A stretch of DNA of 64,000 nucleotides from COE1 sp963596435 (GTDB lineage: Bacteria > Bacillota > Clostridia > Lachnospirales > Lachnospiraceae): assembly GCA_963596435.1 (NCBI GenBank), contig CAVBMG010000003.1, forward strand, positions 54,315 to 118,314, given 5' to 3'. Of the stretch, positions 35,527-45,426 are shown in pieces. Each line of letters begins with the position of its first letter. Positions within the stretch are counted from its first letter, which is position 1. The notes beneath the pieces are model-generated. The model was not told the DNA's origin. It ran no database searches and worked only from the letters and a program-made list of their open reading frames with translations. Both the position numbers and the translations under genes were made by a program.

Positions 35527-37950
35527 CTATCTGAGATTCATCGGAAGTACATAGGCAAAATCCATATCACTTCCATAATAATATTTCGGATAACATGGCT
35601 GATTATAGCAGTTATTCTGCCATGCGATACCACAACGATACTGGGTATCATGCATCAGTGTAAAAAGCTTATGAGTGCTGATATCTGTATTCATATAGAT
35701 ACAGATCGCACTGCTGTCTGTTGTTCGCAGCAGCAATTCTTCCCTGTAATCTCCAAAAATATCTGCTACCAGACAGGGATTGCCTTTGGTTCCATTATTG
35801 GTCACTGTGTCCTCAGGTGTAAGCATAATGCCATGTATGTTATCATTGACAATTCCCGGCTGTACAGTACCAATATATTGCACTCCATCCAGTATCTGTG
35901 TTGTCAGATCAGGGGCATAACGGATACTCTGATTGGTTCCAAGAAGCGGCACTGACAGCTTATTGCCCTTACAGTCATATACCTCATTCACCCACACCTG
36001 ATATCCTCTTGTCTCCGGGTCAATCTTGCCGATCATACATCTTCCCAGATCCGTAGTGGCATATTCTCCAAATATCACTTCTCCGTTTTCTGCATCACGT
36101 AATGCATAGCCATAGGGAACCGAAGCTCCGCCTTCAAATACATTAAAAATCTGAAGTCCAGGTCTGTCCGGATCAATTCTTGCTACATGCATGGCATCTC
36201 CATGTCCAAGCTTGGTATACACACCATCCGGTCTGTAATCATAACTGCTGTATAACAAGCTGCCATCATGATCGATTACCGCTGCACCGTATATGATCTC
36301 CATGCAACCATCCTGATCCACATCTGCAACAGACAGACTGTGATTGCCCTGCCCTGCCAGTTTCCCATAGGCGGGGTCTGTTCCGACATTTTCATGTGCC
36401 TCTTCATCATTAAAAGGATTGCTCATGGTAACGAATCCACTGTCCACGCAGAATACCTCATGAAAGCTGTTCTGAAAGAAATCATATGCCACAATCGTGC
36501 TTCGCGTATAATATCCTCTGCATATCAGCAGATAAGGTCTTTCACCATCCAGATAGGCAACTCCTGACAGGAATCTGTCTACTCGGTTGCATGGCTCTAT
36601 TCTTCTGAATGCATAATCTCCCCACATCAGACCATCATCTACCCGCGTTATTTTAAAAGGTATCGTCTCCAGCTCTCCACCGTCTCCGGCAAACATAGTC
36701 AGATATTCAGGTCCTTCGTAAATAAAGCCTTCAAATTCATCCAGCTTATTCTTCTCACTCCTGCCCGGAGCATATACATGGATAAAGTACTCTACCAGTT
36801 CTTCTGCATCTTCTCTGCTTAGTGGATATTCATATCGGACAGGTATACCAAAACATTCCTCCAATGTCTGATACCAGTGTCCATTTCTGACCTCTGGATG
36901 ATTATGCCACTCCATAAACACAGAAATCAGATGTTCCCGATAATCTGCTGTCGAGCACACAAAATTGCTCTCATGGGTAATTCCTGCTTCTATATCAGAT
37001 AGAGGCATGGTAATATACTGTTCTTTCAGCACACTTCCATCTGCACGATAAGTTGTCATTTTCGTACCAGGTGCTGTTTTCACAGCCATCTCTGCCTTAC
37101 CATCCCCATTAAAATCATAGACCATGAACTGCGTATAATGGGCGCCTGCACGGATATTTACCCCCATATCCAGTCTCCACAGCAATGTACCATCCAGTTT
37201 GTAACAGTCCAGATAATTCTTTCCCGTGTATCCCCGATGTGATACATCATGAGAATTGGATGGGTCCCATTTTACAATATACTCATATTCGCCGTCTCCA
37301 TCCACATCTGCTACACTCATATCATTTGCACTGTACTCGTAGCTCTCTCCTGCCGGTGTTATTCCTCCCTTGGGCTTTCTGATTGGAATATCGAGATATT
37401 CCTTATCCCACACTGCCACTTCTTCACAGCACGCCTTTTCCCGTCCATTCTGCACAGGTGCAATTGCATATCTGTCCTCTTTACTGCCCTGTAAATCCAG
37501 ATAATTCGTACTTTCTGTTACCAGTTGCAGTCTCTTACCATTACGGTAGACCATGAAATCCATCCCTGTCAGTCCTGTGTCGCAATATCCATCCACTTCA
37601 TCCAGAAAAAGACGCCAGCTTAGAAAGATTCCATTTTTCACAGGAATTGCAACTAAACCACGATTTAATTTTTCCAACTGTTCATGAAATACTTTCTTTA
37701 CAGGAGTTCTCAGAACGTCACTGTACACGGTATCTCCATTCTGATCTGTATAGGACACTTTTATAAAATGTGGCACATGTGTCGTTTTCTTTAACGTATA
37801 TTGTGTTTGTGACACTTGTGTCATTAATCTGTACTGTATCGTGGGTGTATCCTTGTCTGACCAGTATACACAATATTCCTGTACACCTTCGACTTTATCC
37901 CACTCTATTGTCACCTGCTCATCCTGAATGTCTTTTATTCTTAATTTCAT
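35527..37950 (-). CDS. Rhamnogalacturonan lyase, polysaccharide lyase family 11 (YesW/YesX type)
   Basis: An 807-residue enzyme that cleaves the alternating galacturonic acid-rhamnose backbone of rhamnogalacturonan I by beta-elimination. It shows the PL11 eight-bladed beta-propeller pattern with calcium loops: VADVDGDGEYEYIVKWDPSN, DFNGDGKAEMAVKTAPG and VADVDQDGCMEIIYG. The IRAGAHYTQFM block is nearly invariant in YesW/YesX, and an N-terminal fibronectin-like beta region (1 to about 80) precedes it. There is no signal peptide, so it should act in the cytoplasm on imported oligosaccharides, like YesX rather than the secreted YesW. It follows the YetA-like gene by 33 bases and is the last gene of the locus. 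Confidence 0.95.
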   Translation of the reverse strand: MKLRIKDIQDEQVTIEWDKVEGVQEYCVYWSDKDTPTIQYRLMTQVSQTQYTLKKTTHVPHFIKVSYTDQNGDTVYSDVLRTPVKKVFHEQLEKLNRGLVAIPVKNGIFLSWRLFLDEVDGYCDTGLTGMDFMVYRNGKRLQLVTESTNYLDLQGSKEDRYAIAPVQNGREKACCEEVAVWDKEYLDIPIRKPKGGITPAGESYEYSANDMSVADVDGDGEYEYIVKWDPSNSHDVSHRGYTGKNYLDCYKLDGTLLWRLDMGVNIRAGAHYTQFMVYDFNGDGKAEMAVKTAPGTKMTTYRADGSVLKEQYITMPLSDIEAGITHESNFVCSTADYREHLISVFMEWHNHPEVRNGHWYQTLEECFGIPVRYEYPLSREDAEELVEYFIHVYAPGRSEKNKLDEFEGFIYEGPEYLTMFAGDGGELETIPFKITRVDDGLMWGDYAFRRIEPCNRVDRFLSGVAYLDGERPYLLICRGYYTRSTIVAYDFFQNSFHEVFCVDSGFVTMSNPFNDEEAHENVGTDPAYGKLAGQGNHSLSVADVDQDGCMEIIYGAAVIDHDGSLLYSSYDYRPDGVYTKLGHGDAMHVARIDPDRPGLQIFNVFEGGASVPYGYALRDAENGEVIFGEYATTDLGRCMIGKIDPETRGYQVWVNEVYDCKGNKLSVPLLGTNQSIRYAPDLTTQILDGVQYIGTVQPGIVNDNIHGIMLTPEDTVTNNGTKGNPCLVADIFGDYREELLLRTTDSSAICIYMNTDISTHKLFTLMHDTQYRCGIAWQNNCYNQPCYPKYYYGSDMDFAYVLPMNLR

Positions 37951-37983
37951 ACTTATTAACCAAGCCTTTCTTTAAGCTGACAT

Positions 37984-40629
37984 TTACGCCTTATGAAAAA
38001 GGAAATCATCGCCACCCTGTGTAAGCTGCTGCGCCTGTTCCATGGTCTGCGGCAGCGCATCCCGGATAAACTCAAGTACCATAATAACATTCAGACACCA
38101 TTGTGCCGCAAAGTTAGTAGAAATCCATGGTATCTCTGCCAGCTTTTCCTGATTGCCACAATCTTTCAGATACTGAATCTGGAAACCATCATGATTGCCC
38201 TCATGTATCATCGTCTGTAAGAGAATCTGCCATGTTCTGTCTGCCAGCCATGCATTCTTACCATACATTGCTCCATAAGCGCCCAGTGCTGCACTCATAA
38301 ATGGCAATGTGAACTCTCTGTCACCTATGATTCCATGGGATTCTTCTATTTGCTGCTCTCTTGGCAGATAATAGAACCTGCCAAGGTCTGCCAGCATTTT
38401 ATGAAAAGTCTCATCTTCCAGTAAATCCGCTAACTCCAGCCATACCTGTGGTGCTCCCATGCATACCTGTAAATGGCTGCCTCCTGTGGTTCTCTCACCT
38501 ATGTAACGCAAATGACAGGTAGAGGGATCAAATTCAAAATCCGGTCCAGATATAAGCTGAAGCGGCGCCTTTTTAATGTCCTCCAGTCCCACCGTGATCT
38601 TATCCCTGTACTTCGTATTGCCTGTTCTTTCCCAACAGGTCATCCAGTTTGAACACAGAGAAGACCAGTCAGGTCCACTGCGCGCATGGCTGGGATAGGT
38701 CATATTCTGCTTGTCATAGAAGTCTCCCAAAGGATCTTTGTTGAAGAAGCTCAGTTCATTGTCTTTTAACTCATCAAAGATATCCTCAAGTCTTCTATCC
38801 CCCGTCAGGTAATAGAGAAATCTGTGATGTGCAGCCATTGCAATTCTTGCTTCCTTGCAGGGACAGCCCCAGTGGCGCACATTATGCCTTGAGCCCAATC
38901 CCTTGTATTTGCCAAAATGATACACATCAACTTCCGAAGCATGTCTGGAAAGCTTCTCCGCAAGTGTAAATACATCCTCTCTTCCACTTCTCATGAAGTA
39001 TAACCACAGCCATAAAGTCGGCACAAGTTCTGTATTATCCCAGGCATAACCACCCATATCATAGCGCCACTGATGTCTCTGCGCATCATAGGTATGCATG
39101 AAATCTCCATAATTGAACATTCCATACCAGCCTCTTTGCTCGACCTCCTGCAAATAGAAATCCGCAGCCGTCTTCAACTGCTCTTCCAGCCACTTCTCCA
39201 TCTCACTGTTATAAGAAGGCAAAGACCAGTAACCGAAAGCTCTCATATCATGATAAAACCGGGGTGTTCCTACATACAATGCCGGCTTATCCACATAATG
39301 ACAGAAATCCTCAATATCCTGATCTGAAGGAATCATTTCCCCACTTAGTCTGATGGTACATTCATTGGTACATGCAATTCCTACAGGATCTGCTCCTTTA
39401 TAGTCATAGCCTTCATAGCACACCTGATTGTACCCACGATTGGCATAATGTCGAAAATCCATTGCCTGCGCCTGTGGACTCCAGAACCACATAATTGCCT
39501 GTGCCCAGTCCTTATCCAGGTTCTTCCATTCATAGCCTGTTGGATATTTCTGCCAGAAATCCCGGATGCTCATGCTTATGCTGCCATTTTCACTGCCAAA
39601 GGCAGCACCTCCCTGTGTCCTCATTCCATGCAGACAGTCAATATAGCAGCAGTTATCATCTGCTATCTTCTTCTGGATGCTGTAATGGCTTGCACTGTCC
39701 TGGCATAAGCGGTATGCACTCCAATATGGTGTAGCTGCCAATACCTGATCTGCAATGTCCTTCTCTGTTCCTGTAAGCTTCAACTCCTGCCCTGCACTCT
39801 GTGCCTCATAAATATGCTGTGGAACTCTTGGTCGCCAGGAACGAAGCGCAACCAATTCCTCATGAAAAATACCATGGTCTCCCATGAATTTCACATGTCT
39901 GTTATACAGTTCTCCCTGCATGGCTACTTCTGATGCTATACCGATTCCTTTTAGACAATCCTGGTTCTCATCCCCATCATATAGAAAAGTATGTACAAAA
40001 TGAATATCCTCAAGCTCTGCTCCTACTGTCATGCGAATAATAAAGGGAATCTTCTTCACACCTTCCCTGTTCACATGGCATCCTTCATATCGTATCACTG
40101 TCATAAGCTCTCCACACTCTTCTACCTGAACCTGCTCAATGACACCGTTGTATGACTTGACAATATGTGCTTCCTCTTCCTTCCAGTTCATCGGCTCTTC
40201 TAATTGCAGAACCGGATGAACATTTTTCAATCTGGTTACATTATTTATGACAGCCGTGTCAATTAAATTGTTTCCCTTCTTTGCGATATGCAGTATCATA
40301 TTTTTCGTATGGATGCAAAAGCCATTATCATCCTCTTTTATTTTAACAGGATTCTGCATTTCCATATCCGGTTTGGTATCTGACAGCTCCATTGTAATGT
40401 GGCTTCCAAGCTTTTCTGCATCTGCTGTATGCGCAGACCATTTCACCGAACCATCCTGCCAATATGCTGTGATTCTGGACTGAATGGATACCTTTTCCCC
40501 TTTGTCATTCTGACATATAAAATATTTCCTGGCTCTCTGCTGTGTATCTGTAGGACACTCTCCCTGCTTCCACATACAGCCCCATGTTGTAAGTCCCTTT
40601 GCCTCACTTCTGATATTGTGAAGTTCCAT
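37984..40629 (-). CDS. YetA/PcRGLX-like putative exo-rhamnogalacturonan lyase
   Basis: An 881-residue protein resembling B. subtilis YetA and the Penicillium exo-rhamnogalacturonan lyase PcRGLX (PL26): an N-terminal beta (RIFT-barrel) region, a beta-sandwich, and a C-terminal alpha/alpha-barrel. Landmarks are the start MELHNIRSEAKGLTTWGCMWK, the barrel blocks WGMFNYGDF-like (GWYGMFNYGDFMH), WDNTELVPTLWLW, SRHNVRHWGCPC and TGGSHLQVCMGAPQ, and the many Trp/Tyr/His residues usual for a sugar-binding cleft. With no signal peptide it is intracellular. It is expected to release unsaturated galacturonosyl-rhamnose from chain ends. Family identity is from remembered sequence patterns, so I am less sure of the exact reaction. 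Confidence 0.82.
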   Translation of the reverse strand: MELHNIRSEAKGLTTWGCMWKQGECPTDTQQRARKYFICQNDKGEKVSIQSRITAYWQDGSVKWSAHTADAEKLGSHITMELSDTKPDMEMQNPVKIKEDDNGFCIHTKNMILHIAKKGNNLIDTAVINNVTRLKNVHPVLQLEEPMNWKEEEAHIVKSYNGVIEQVQVEECGELMTVIRYEGCHVNREGVKKIPFIIRMTVGAELEDIHFVHTFLYDGDENQDCLKGIGIASEVAMQGELYNRHVKFMGDHGIFHEELVALRSWRPRVPQHIYEAQSAGQELKLTGTEKDIADQVLAATPYWSAYRLCQDSASHYSIQKKIADDNCCYIDCLHGMRTQGGAAFGSENGSISMSIRDFWQKYPTGYEWKNLDKDWAQAIMWFWSPQAQAMDFRHYANRGYNQVCYEGYDYKGADPVGIACTNECTIRLSGEMIPSDQDIEDFCHYVDKPALYVGTPRFYHDMRAFGYWSLPSYNSEMEKWLEEQLKTAADFYLQEVEQRGWYGMFNYGDFMHTYDAQRHQWRYDMGGYAWDNTELVPTLWLWLYFMRSGREDVFTLAEKLSRHASEVDVYHFGKYKGLGSRHNVRHWGCPCKEARIAMAAHHRFLYYLTGDRRLEDIFDELKDNELSFFNKDPLGDFYDKQNMTYPSHARSGPDWSSLCSNWMTCWERTGNTKYRDKITVGLEDIKKAPLQLISGPDFEFDPSTCHLRYIGERTTGGSHLQVCMGAPQVWLELADLLEDETFHKMLADLGRFYYLPREQQIEESHGIIGDREFTLPFMSAALGAYGAMYGKNAWLADRTWQILLQTMIHEGNHDGFQIQYLKDCGNQEKLAEIPWISTNFAAQWCLNVIMVLEFIRDALPQTMEQAQQLTQGGDDFLFHKA

Positions 40630-40645
40630 TCTCTCTTCTCCTTTC

Positions 40646-43600
40646 CTATGCCTCTATTTCCTTTGTCGCGCTCTTATGCTGCCCCTGCCAGAATATGTCA
40701 TTATTATGAGGAGCATCCTCCTGACATAACAGATGAATTCCTGCAAGCTTCACCACTGGTCTGCGCAAATGGCTGACCTTTCTATAACCTTCTTTATATT
40801 CCTGCCATTCTTCCACCGTATCAGCTCCCCAGCAGGAGATAACAAGCAGCCGAATTGCTGTTATTTCATATTGCTTATCAAAATATATTCTCTGTGACAG
40901 GCTGCTGTTATGAAATTCGCAACTGCATACTTTCTTCCATTGATTTTCAGAATTTGTCTTTATATACACTTCCACATCCTTTGGAAATTCTGCCCTTTTC
41001 CTCTCCCGCTGATCCGGTACATACAAAATCCCCTCTGTAACAACTGTCTTACACAATGGTATCTCTATTTCTATCGGAAACTGCTCTGCCTCATAGACTG
41101 CGGATATCTGGGGATTCTCCACAATCAGGCTGTTGTCTTTGGCATTTTCCCCTACCAGTGTCTGCATCCTGTGTACAGGGAAAAGGCTTTCCTCTACATC
41201 CTCTACCCAAATATCCATCTGCGGTGCAAAAGCCGTAGAGTGTGCATACCGCAATAGCGCCTGTCTTAGACAATATGCCGCCGGTCTGTCATTAAAATCA
41301 CCACTCAGATCGGCAGATACGAGCAACAGACTGCCCTGTCCTACTCTTGCCTCCAACATAAGCGCCAATGGCAGATTCCTGTTCCAGTCATCTATAATTC
41401 TGACAATCGGTGTCAGTGCACGCAGACTCTTCTGTAAATGGAAACCTCTTGCATGCTGCAAAATATCTTCCCATTGCCAGCCTCCATCAACATCTGTCGG
41501 GAAATCATCAAATATCCTGCATTCTGTATCTGCAATCATCCCCAGCTCTCTGCTCCACGAAGGTCCCATCTGCCCATTCCAGAACACATTTCTCATAGAC
41601 AATGGAGGACACTCATAGCTTAAATCCGATAAAAACGGTGCAAAAATAACCTTTCCTCCCTGTTCCAATGCAGACTTCGCCTGCTGCCAGTTCTGCGTAT
41701 AGCATACTGTTTCAGAATTATTTTCTTCAAAGCAATCTTCTTTCTCCTTCTTTTCATATACATATATTTTCCATGTATTGAACGTAACATCATGGATGTA
41801 TAATTCAAGCAGAAAGCACTGATTGTCATGTTCGCTGACATATTCACTGATCACTTTCTGATCCAGTTCCAAGTCTCCTGTTAATGCCTTTTCTCCCTGT
41901 TTTATATTGCATTCTGGAAGTCTGCCCTGCATAACGACCTGATTCCATTCTCCTTCGCCTCCGGCATACAGTTTCCATTTTATGACACATGTGTCAATAT
42001 CTTTTTCACCGAAATTACATACCATAACCGGTGCATGAATCATATCTGCCACTGTGTAGACATATCGTGGAAAAGCAGCAAGTATCACAACATCAGAACA
42101 AAACTGTCTGAATTCAGATGCATCCACATAGCCTTTCTCCTGCCAGAAAACGTCCAATACTCCTACACATGCTGTTCCCTGTCCCAGATAATCGTGAATA
42201 TCCAGAAGCTCGAATCCATCCAGCTCCTGTGTTCTGAGATTTGCTTCTATGTCTTCCTTATATAATCTCACCTGATTTCTGCCGGAAGCGTATGCAAATT
42301 CTCTGTTCAGTCCCAGCAGTCCCTGTGCTTTGCAATGCGCACGAAACACCTGATAATTGCCTGGTATCAGATATCCGCTGAAGCTGTCAATTATATGAAA
42401 GTCCGGATATACGCACCACTGCCCTAATTCATGACAAATCACAGGCTTATCTGTCTGCTCAAGAGAAGGGGTATAATTGCCGCCTCTCCAGCCTACCGGT
42501 CCTCTGATGGTCCCCCCCAGATAAGGTCCATACGCAGAACGATGGAAATACAGATAATCAGTACCTTCTACCTGGGAAGGCGCTGTATCATAAAACCACC
42601 CTGATTGCGCGGTATAGACACGTCTGTTCTCATATCCGAGATATCTGTCATATTCTCTTGTCTCTTCTACCCATTTGCGAAGAACACCGTACCAGTTACC
42701 AGATGGCTCATTGGTTGGTGAGAACAGAACAAAGGATGGATGATGCCCGAATTGTTCCAGAATCCTTCTCGTTTCCTCTCTCAATACATCCAGCATAGGA
42801 ATATTCTCTTCAAAATGATTCCACATCCCACATTCAGGCTGTAGATAGATTCCCATTTCATCGGCTGCTGCAAAAGCTGCTTCCGGTGGACAATAAGAAT
42901 GGCATCTCATGAAATTCAGTCCCCATTTCTTCATGATTGCAAACTTCTCTCTCCACCAGGCTTTATCCGTTGCCGGGTATCCTGTTAATGGATATTCGCC
43001 TCCAAAGTGTGTCCCTCTGAAATACTCCTTTCTGTCATCTACTATAAATCTGCCGTTTTCTATTCTGATTTGTCTTGTATGCTCTTTTGCATACTGCTTC
43101 CTGTCTTTTATTCTCTTCTCCCAGACATCCTGTGTAAAAAGTGCGATTTCTCCTGCCATGCCATTCCAGGTCGCCCCCAAGGCATCCGATACACCATGTC
43201 CATCTGGTCTATATGGATATTGCATGGAATTATCCACTTCTACCTGAATGGTATGTATTCCCCTGGTCAGTCTGCCGCAATCCAGTCTGTGTGCAGTACA
43301 CACAGAACAGTCTTCTCCCGTCTGAATCCCGTCAATAGATACCTTTGTTCTCCAATGCGTTACTTCTATATATAGATACCATGTATCATTATGTTCTTCC
43401 TTAATCTCTATCTCTCTTTCATATATGGCTTTTCCCAGAAAATGTCTGGGCGGCTGTGACAGAAAAGGGATTCTGCATCCATCTTCCTGTGCATACCTGT
43501 ATTCCTCTCTCTTCCACCATTCTGCATCATGCAGACTGCTTACCCATGGTGTCTGCTCTGTAATCTTCTCTCCATACCCCTGTGCCTGGATAATCCCCGG

Positions 43601-43678
43601 TAATGAAACCTTTCCCTTTTGTGTTCCTTCTTTGGTCGTAAGTGTAACCGTCCAGTCTCCTTCCAGCTTCAGATACAT
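40646..43678 (-). CDS. Glycoside hydrolase family 2-type enzyme
   Basis: A 1010-residue cytoplasmic enzyme with the GH2 domain order. A sugar-binding jelly roll (about 1-180) includes LGKAIYEREIEI and a Trp-rich front. A TIM barrel (about 200-480) has the acid/base Glu324 in PTNEPSGNW and the candidate nucleophile Glu417 in CHELGQW. The immunoglobulin-like domain normally between these two is reduced or missing. Two or three extra C-terminal domains (about 480-1010) follow. Substrate is unknown: beta-galactosidase, glucuronidase or arabinosidase action on rhamnogalacturonan side chains would suit the context. The ATG follows AGGAGAG and lies just after an intra-operon terminator. Confidence 0.85.
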   Translation of the reverse strand: MYLKLEGDWTVTLTTKEGTQKGKVSLPGIIQAQGYGEKITEQTPWVSSLHDAEWWKREEYRYAQEDGCRIPFLSQPPRHFLGKAIYEREIEIKEEHNDTWYLYIEVTHWRTKVSIDGIQTGEDCSVCTAHRLDCGRLTRGIHTIQVEVDNSMQYPYRPDGHGVSDALGATWNGMAGEIALFTQDVWEKRIKDRKQYAKEHTRQIRIENGRFIVDDRKEYFRGTHFGGEYPLTGYPATDKAWWREKFAIMKKWGLNFMRCHSYCPPEAAFAAADEMGIYLQPECGMWNHFEENIPMLDVLREETRRILEQFGHHPSFVLFSPTNEPSGNWYGVLRKWVEETREYDRYLGYENRRVYTAQSGWFYDTAPSQVEGTDYLYFHRSAYGPYLGGTIRGPVGWRGGNYTPSLEQTDKPVICHELGQWCVYPDFHIIDSFSGYLIPGNYQVFRAHCKAQGLLGLNREFAYASGRNQVRLYKEDIEANLRTQELDGFELLDIHDYLGQGTACVGVLDVFWQEKGYVDASEFRQFCSDVVILAAFPRYVYTVADMIHAPVMVCNFGEKDIDTCVIKWKLYAGGEGEWNQVVMQGRLPECNIKQGEKALTGDLELDQKVISEYVSEHDNQCFLLELYIHDVTFNTWKIYVYEKKEKEDCFEENNSETVCYTQNWQQAKSALEQGGKVIFAPFLSDLSYECPPLSMRNVFWNGQMGPSWSRELGMIADTECRIFDDFPTDVDGGWQWEDILQHARGFHLQKSLRALTPIVRIIDDWNRNLPLALMLEARVGQGSLLLVSADLSGDFNDRPAAYCLRQALLRYAHSTAFAPQMDIWVEDVEESLFPVHRMQTLVGENAKDNSLIVENPQISAVYEAEQFPIEIEIPLCKTVVTEGILYVPDQRERKRAEFPKDVEVYIKTNSENQWKKVCSCEFHNSSLSQRIYFDKQYEITAIRLLVISCWGADTVEEWQEYKEGYRKVSHLRRPVVKLAGIHLLCQEDAPHNNDIFWQGQHKSATKEIEA

Positions 43679-43700
43679 CGTCTTATCTCTCCTATAAAAA

Positions 43701-43726
43701 CACCGGCATCCTGTTGGATACCGGTG
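43701..43726 (-). terminator. Intra-operon terminator between binding-protein and enzyme genes
   Basis: An 11-bp stem (arms 43701-43711 and 43716-43726, loop TGTT/AACA) followed on the minus strand by five Ts. The one mismatch is a G-U pair only in minus-strand RNA. The T-run directly abuts the ribosome binding site of the GH2 gene. Confidence 0.88.
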
Positions 43727-43750
43727 CTTTATCCGTATCCCTACGGATGT

Positions 43751-45391
43751 TTATTTATTTGCTTCATATTGTGCGTTTACTTCATCAATGATTGTCTGTC
43801 CACCCTGATTGAGCCAGTTATCCCATGCTTTCTGAAGTCCTGCCTCATCAATCTCACCGCAGATATACTGTGTTCTTGCCTGTGTGATGATCTCATCAAG
43901 AGTCTTACCGATATCTGCATAAGTAGCAGAGTTTGCAAGGTAGGAAGATGCAGGATTAAATACCGCATACTTTTCATTCTCTACATAAACATCTGCCTGA
44001 GCCTGTGTACGCTCATTCTTTGCAGGAGATGGATTCAGATCATATCTTGGGATATAAGCAAGCATCTGATTCAATCCTGCATAGTTAGCTGCAAGAGTTG
44101 CATTCTCCACATCCAGGTCTACCAGGTTGCCATCTGCATCCTTTTCCCAGTTAATACCTTCCAGACCGTACTCAACAAGAAGTCTTGTGTCGTTGTCATT
44201 AAGCTTATCCAGCAGTGTCAAAGCAGCTTCAATCTTCTCAGGTGTATCGCAGGTAGATGCACTGATTGTAAAGTATCCGTTGTAGCCGGAGGTTGCAAGT
44301 GTCTTACCATTTACAGCGCCCAGAAGATTCATGGAAGCAGTCTCGTCAGGATTTACTACGGAAGGAGTCTTTGTCTCTTCTGCTACGAAGTAATCCCAGA
44401 TACGTCTTCCGCCGTCCATTACGTCGATGTAAACACCACTTTCTCCTGTCTTACATCCATTTGACCAGGTATCTGTTGTACGTACTGCCCAGTCCTTAGG
44501 CATCAGACCATCATCATATACCTTCTTGATCCAGTCCAGAGCTTCCTTATACTCAGGCTGCATATGAACAGGGATTAACTTGCCATCTACTTCTGCCCAT
44601 CCGTTTCCTACACCGAACCAGGTCTGAATAATATCAAATGGTCCTGTATAAGATGTCATTTCCATACCATATGTATCGTTCTTACCATTTCCATCAGGAT
44701 CGTCATAGGTGAATTTGTATAACATATCATATACATCATCAATTGTCTTAGGTTCCTCTGTGATACCTACTGCATCTGCCCAGTCCTGACGATAGGAGAG
44801 ACCATAACGTCCAATATCTCTTGTACGTGGAATAGCAATCAATGCACCATCTACAGAAAGTGTTTCTGCTACAGATTTATTCATCTGGGAAAGGTTAGGA
44901 TATTTCTCTGAATCCCAGATATAATCATTCAAATCTACGAAAGCACCAGCCTTGGCTGCACTTACAATATTACCAGTCAAAGAACCGCTGTGTGTGATGA
45001 TCATAGGCATAGTAGACGGATTTGCCATTGCCAGTGTGATCTTCTCATCTGTTACATCAGAAAGTACCCATTCGATCTCCAAATTAACGCCCGTAGCATC
45101 TTCTATCTTCTGCTTGATTTCTTCTGCATAGTCTCCTGTATTGGAAGTACCTGCATTAAAATCAATTGTCATAAAAGTAACGGTCTGTCTCTCTTTTGTC
45201 TCTTCTTTGGTCTCTGTAGCTGCTGTTGCATCTGCCTTCTCTGTTGATGCAGCAGTTGTCTGTGTAGAATCACTGCCAGTAGAATTGCTTCCAGTAGAAT
45301 TACTGCTTCCCCCACATGCTGTCAGACTCATTACCATACTTGCAGCTAATGCTGCGGATAATACTTTCTGTAATAATTTCTTTCTCTTCAT
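43751..45391 (-). CDS. Extracellular sugar-binding lipoprotein of an ABC importer (LplA-like)
   Basis: A 546-residue solute-binding protein. The lipoprotein signal ends at SLTAC (Cys26), then a Ser/Thr/Ala/Glu linker (about 27-70), then a two-lobed binding fold. DPDGNGKNDTYG (about 223-234) is an EF-hand-like calcium loop seen in this group of large carbohydrate-binding proteins. Length and context match LplA, the binding protein of the rhamnogalacturonan/LplABC system. It is the last gene before the hairpin at 43701-43726, so it should be made in excess over the enzymes. The ATPase subunit is not in the window; in such systems a shared MsmK-type ATPase is used. Confidence 0.9.
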   Translation of the reverse strand: MKRKKLLQKVLSAALAASMVMSLTACGGSSNSTGSNSTGSDSTQTTAASTEKADATAATETKEETKERQTVTFMTIDFNAGTSNTGDYAEEIKQKIEDATGVNLEIEWVLSDVTDEKITLAMANPSTMPMIITHSGSLTGNIVSAAKAGAFVDLNDYIWDSEKYPNLSQMNKSVAETLSVDGALIAIPRTRDIGRYGLSYRQDWADAVGITEEPKTIDDVYDMLYKFTYDDPDGNGKNDTYGMEMTSYTGPFDIIQTWFGVGNGWAEVDGKLIPVHMQPEYKEALDWIKKVYDDGLMPKDWAVRTTDTWSNGCKTGESGVYIDVMDGGRRIWDYFVAEETKTPSVVNPDETASMNLLGAVNGKTLATSGYNGYFTISASTCDTPEKIEAALTLLDKLNDNDTRLLVEYGLEGINWEKDADGNLVDLDVENATLAANYAGLNQMLAYIPRYDLNPSPAKNERTQAQADVYVENEKYAVFNPASSYLANSATYADIGKTLDEIITQARTQYICGEIDEAGLQKAWDNWLNQGGQTIIDEVNAQYEANK

Positions 45392-45426
45392 AAGATCCTC
45401 CTTATATAATTATATAATTTTTTAAG

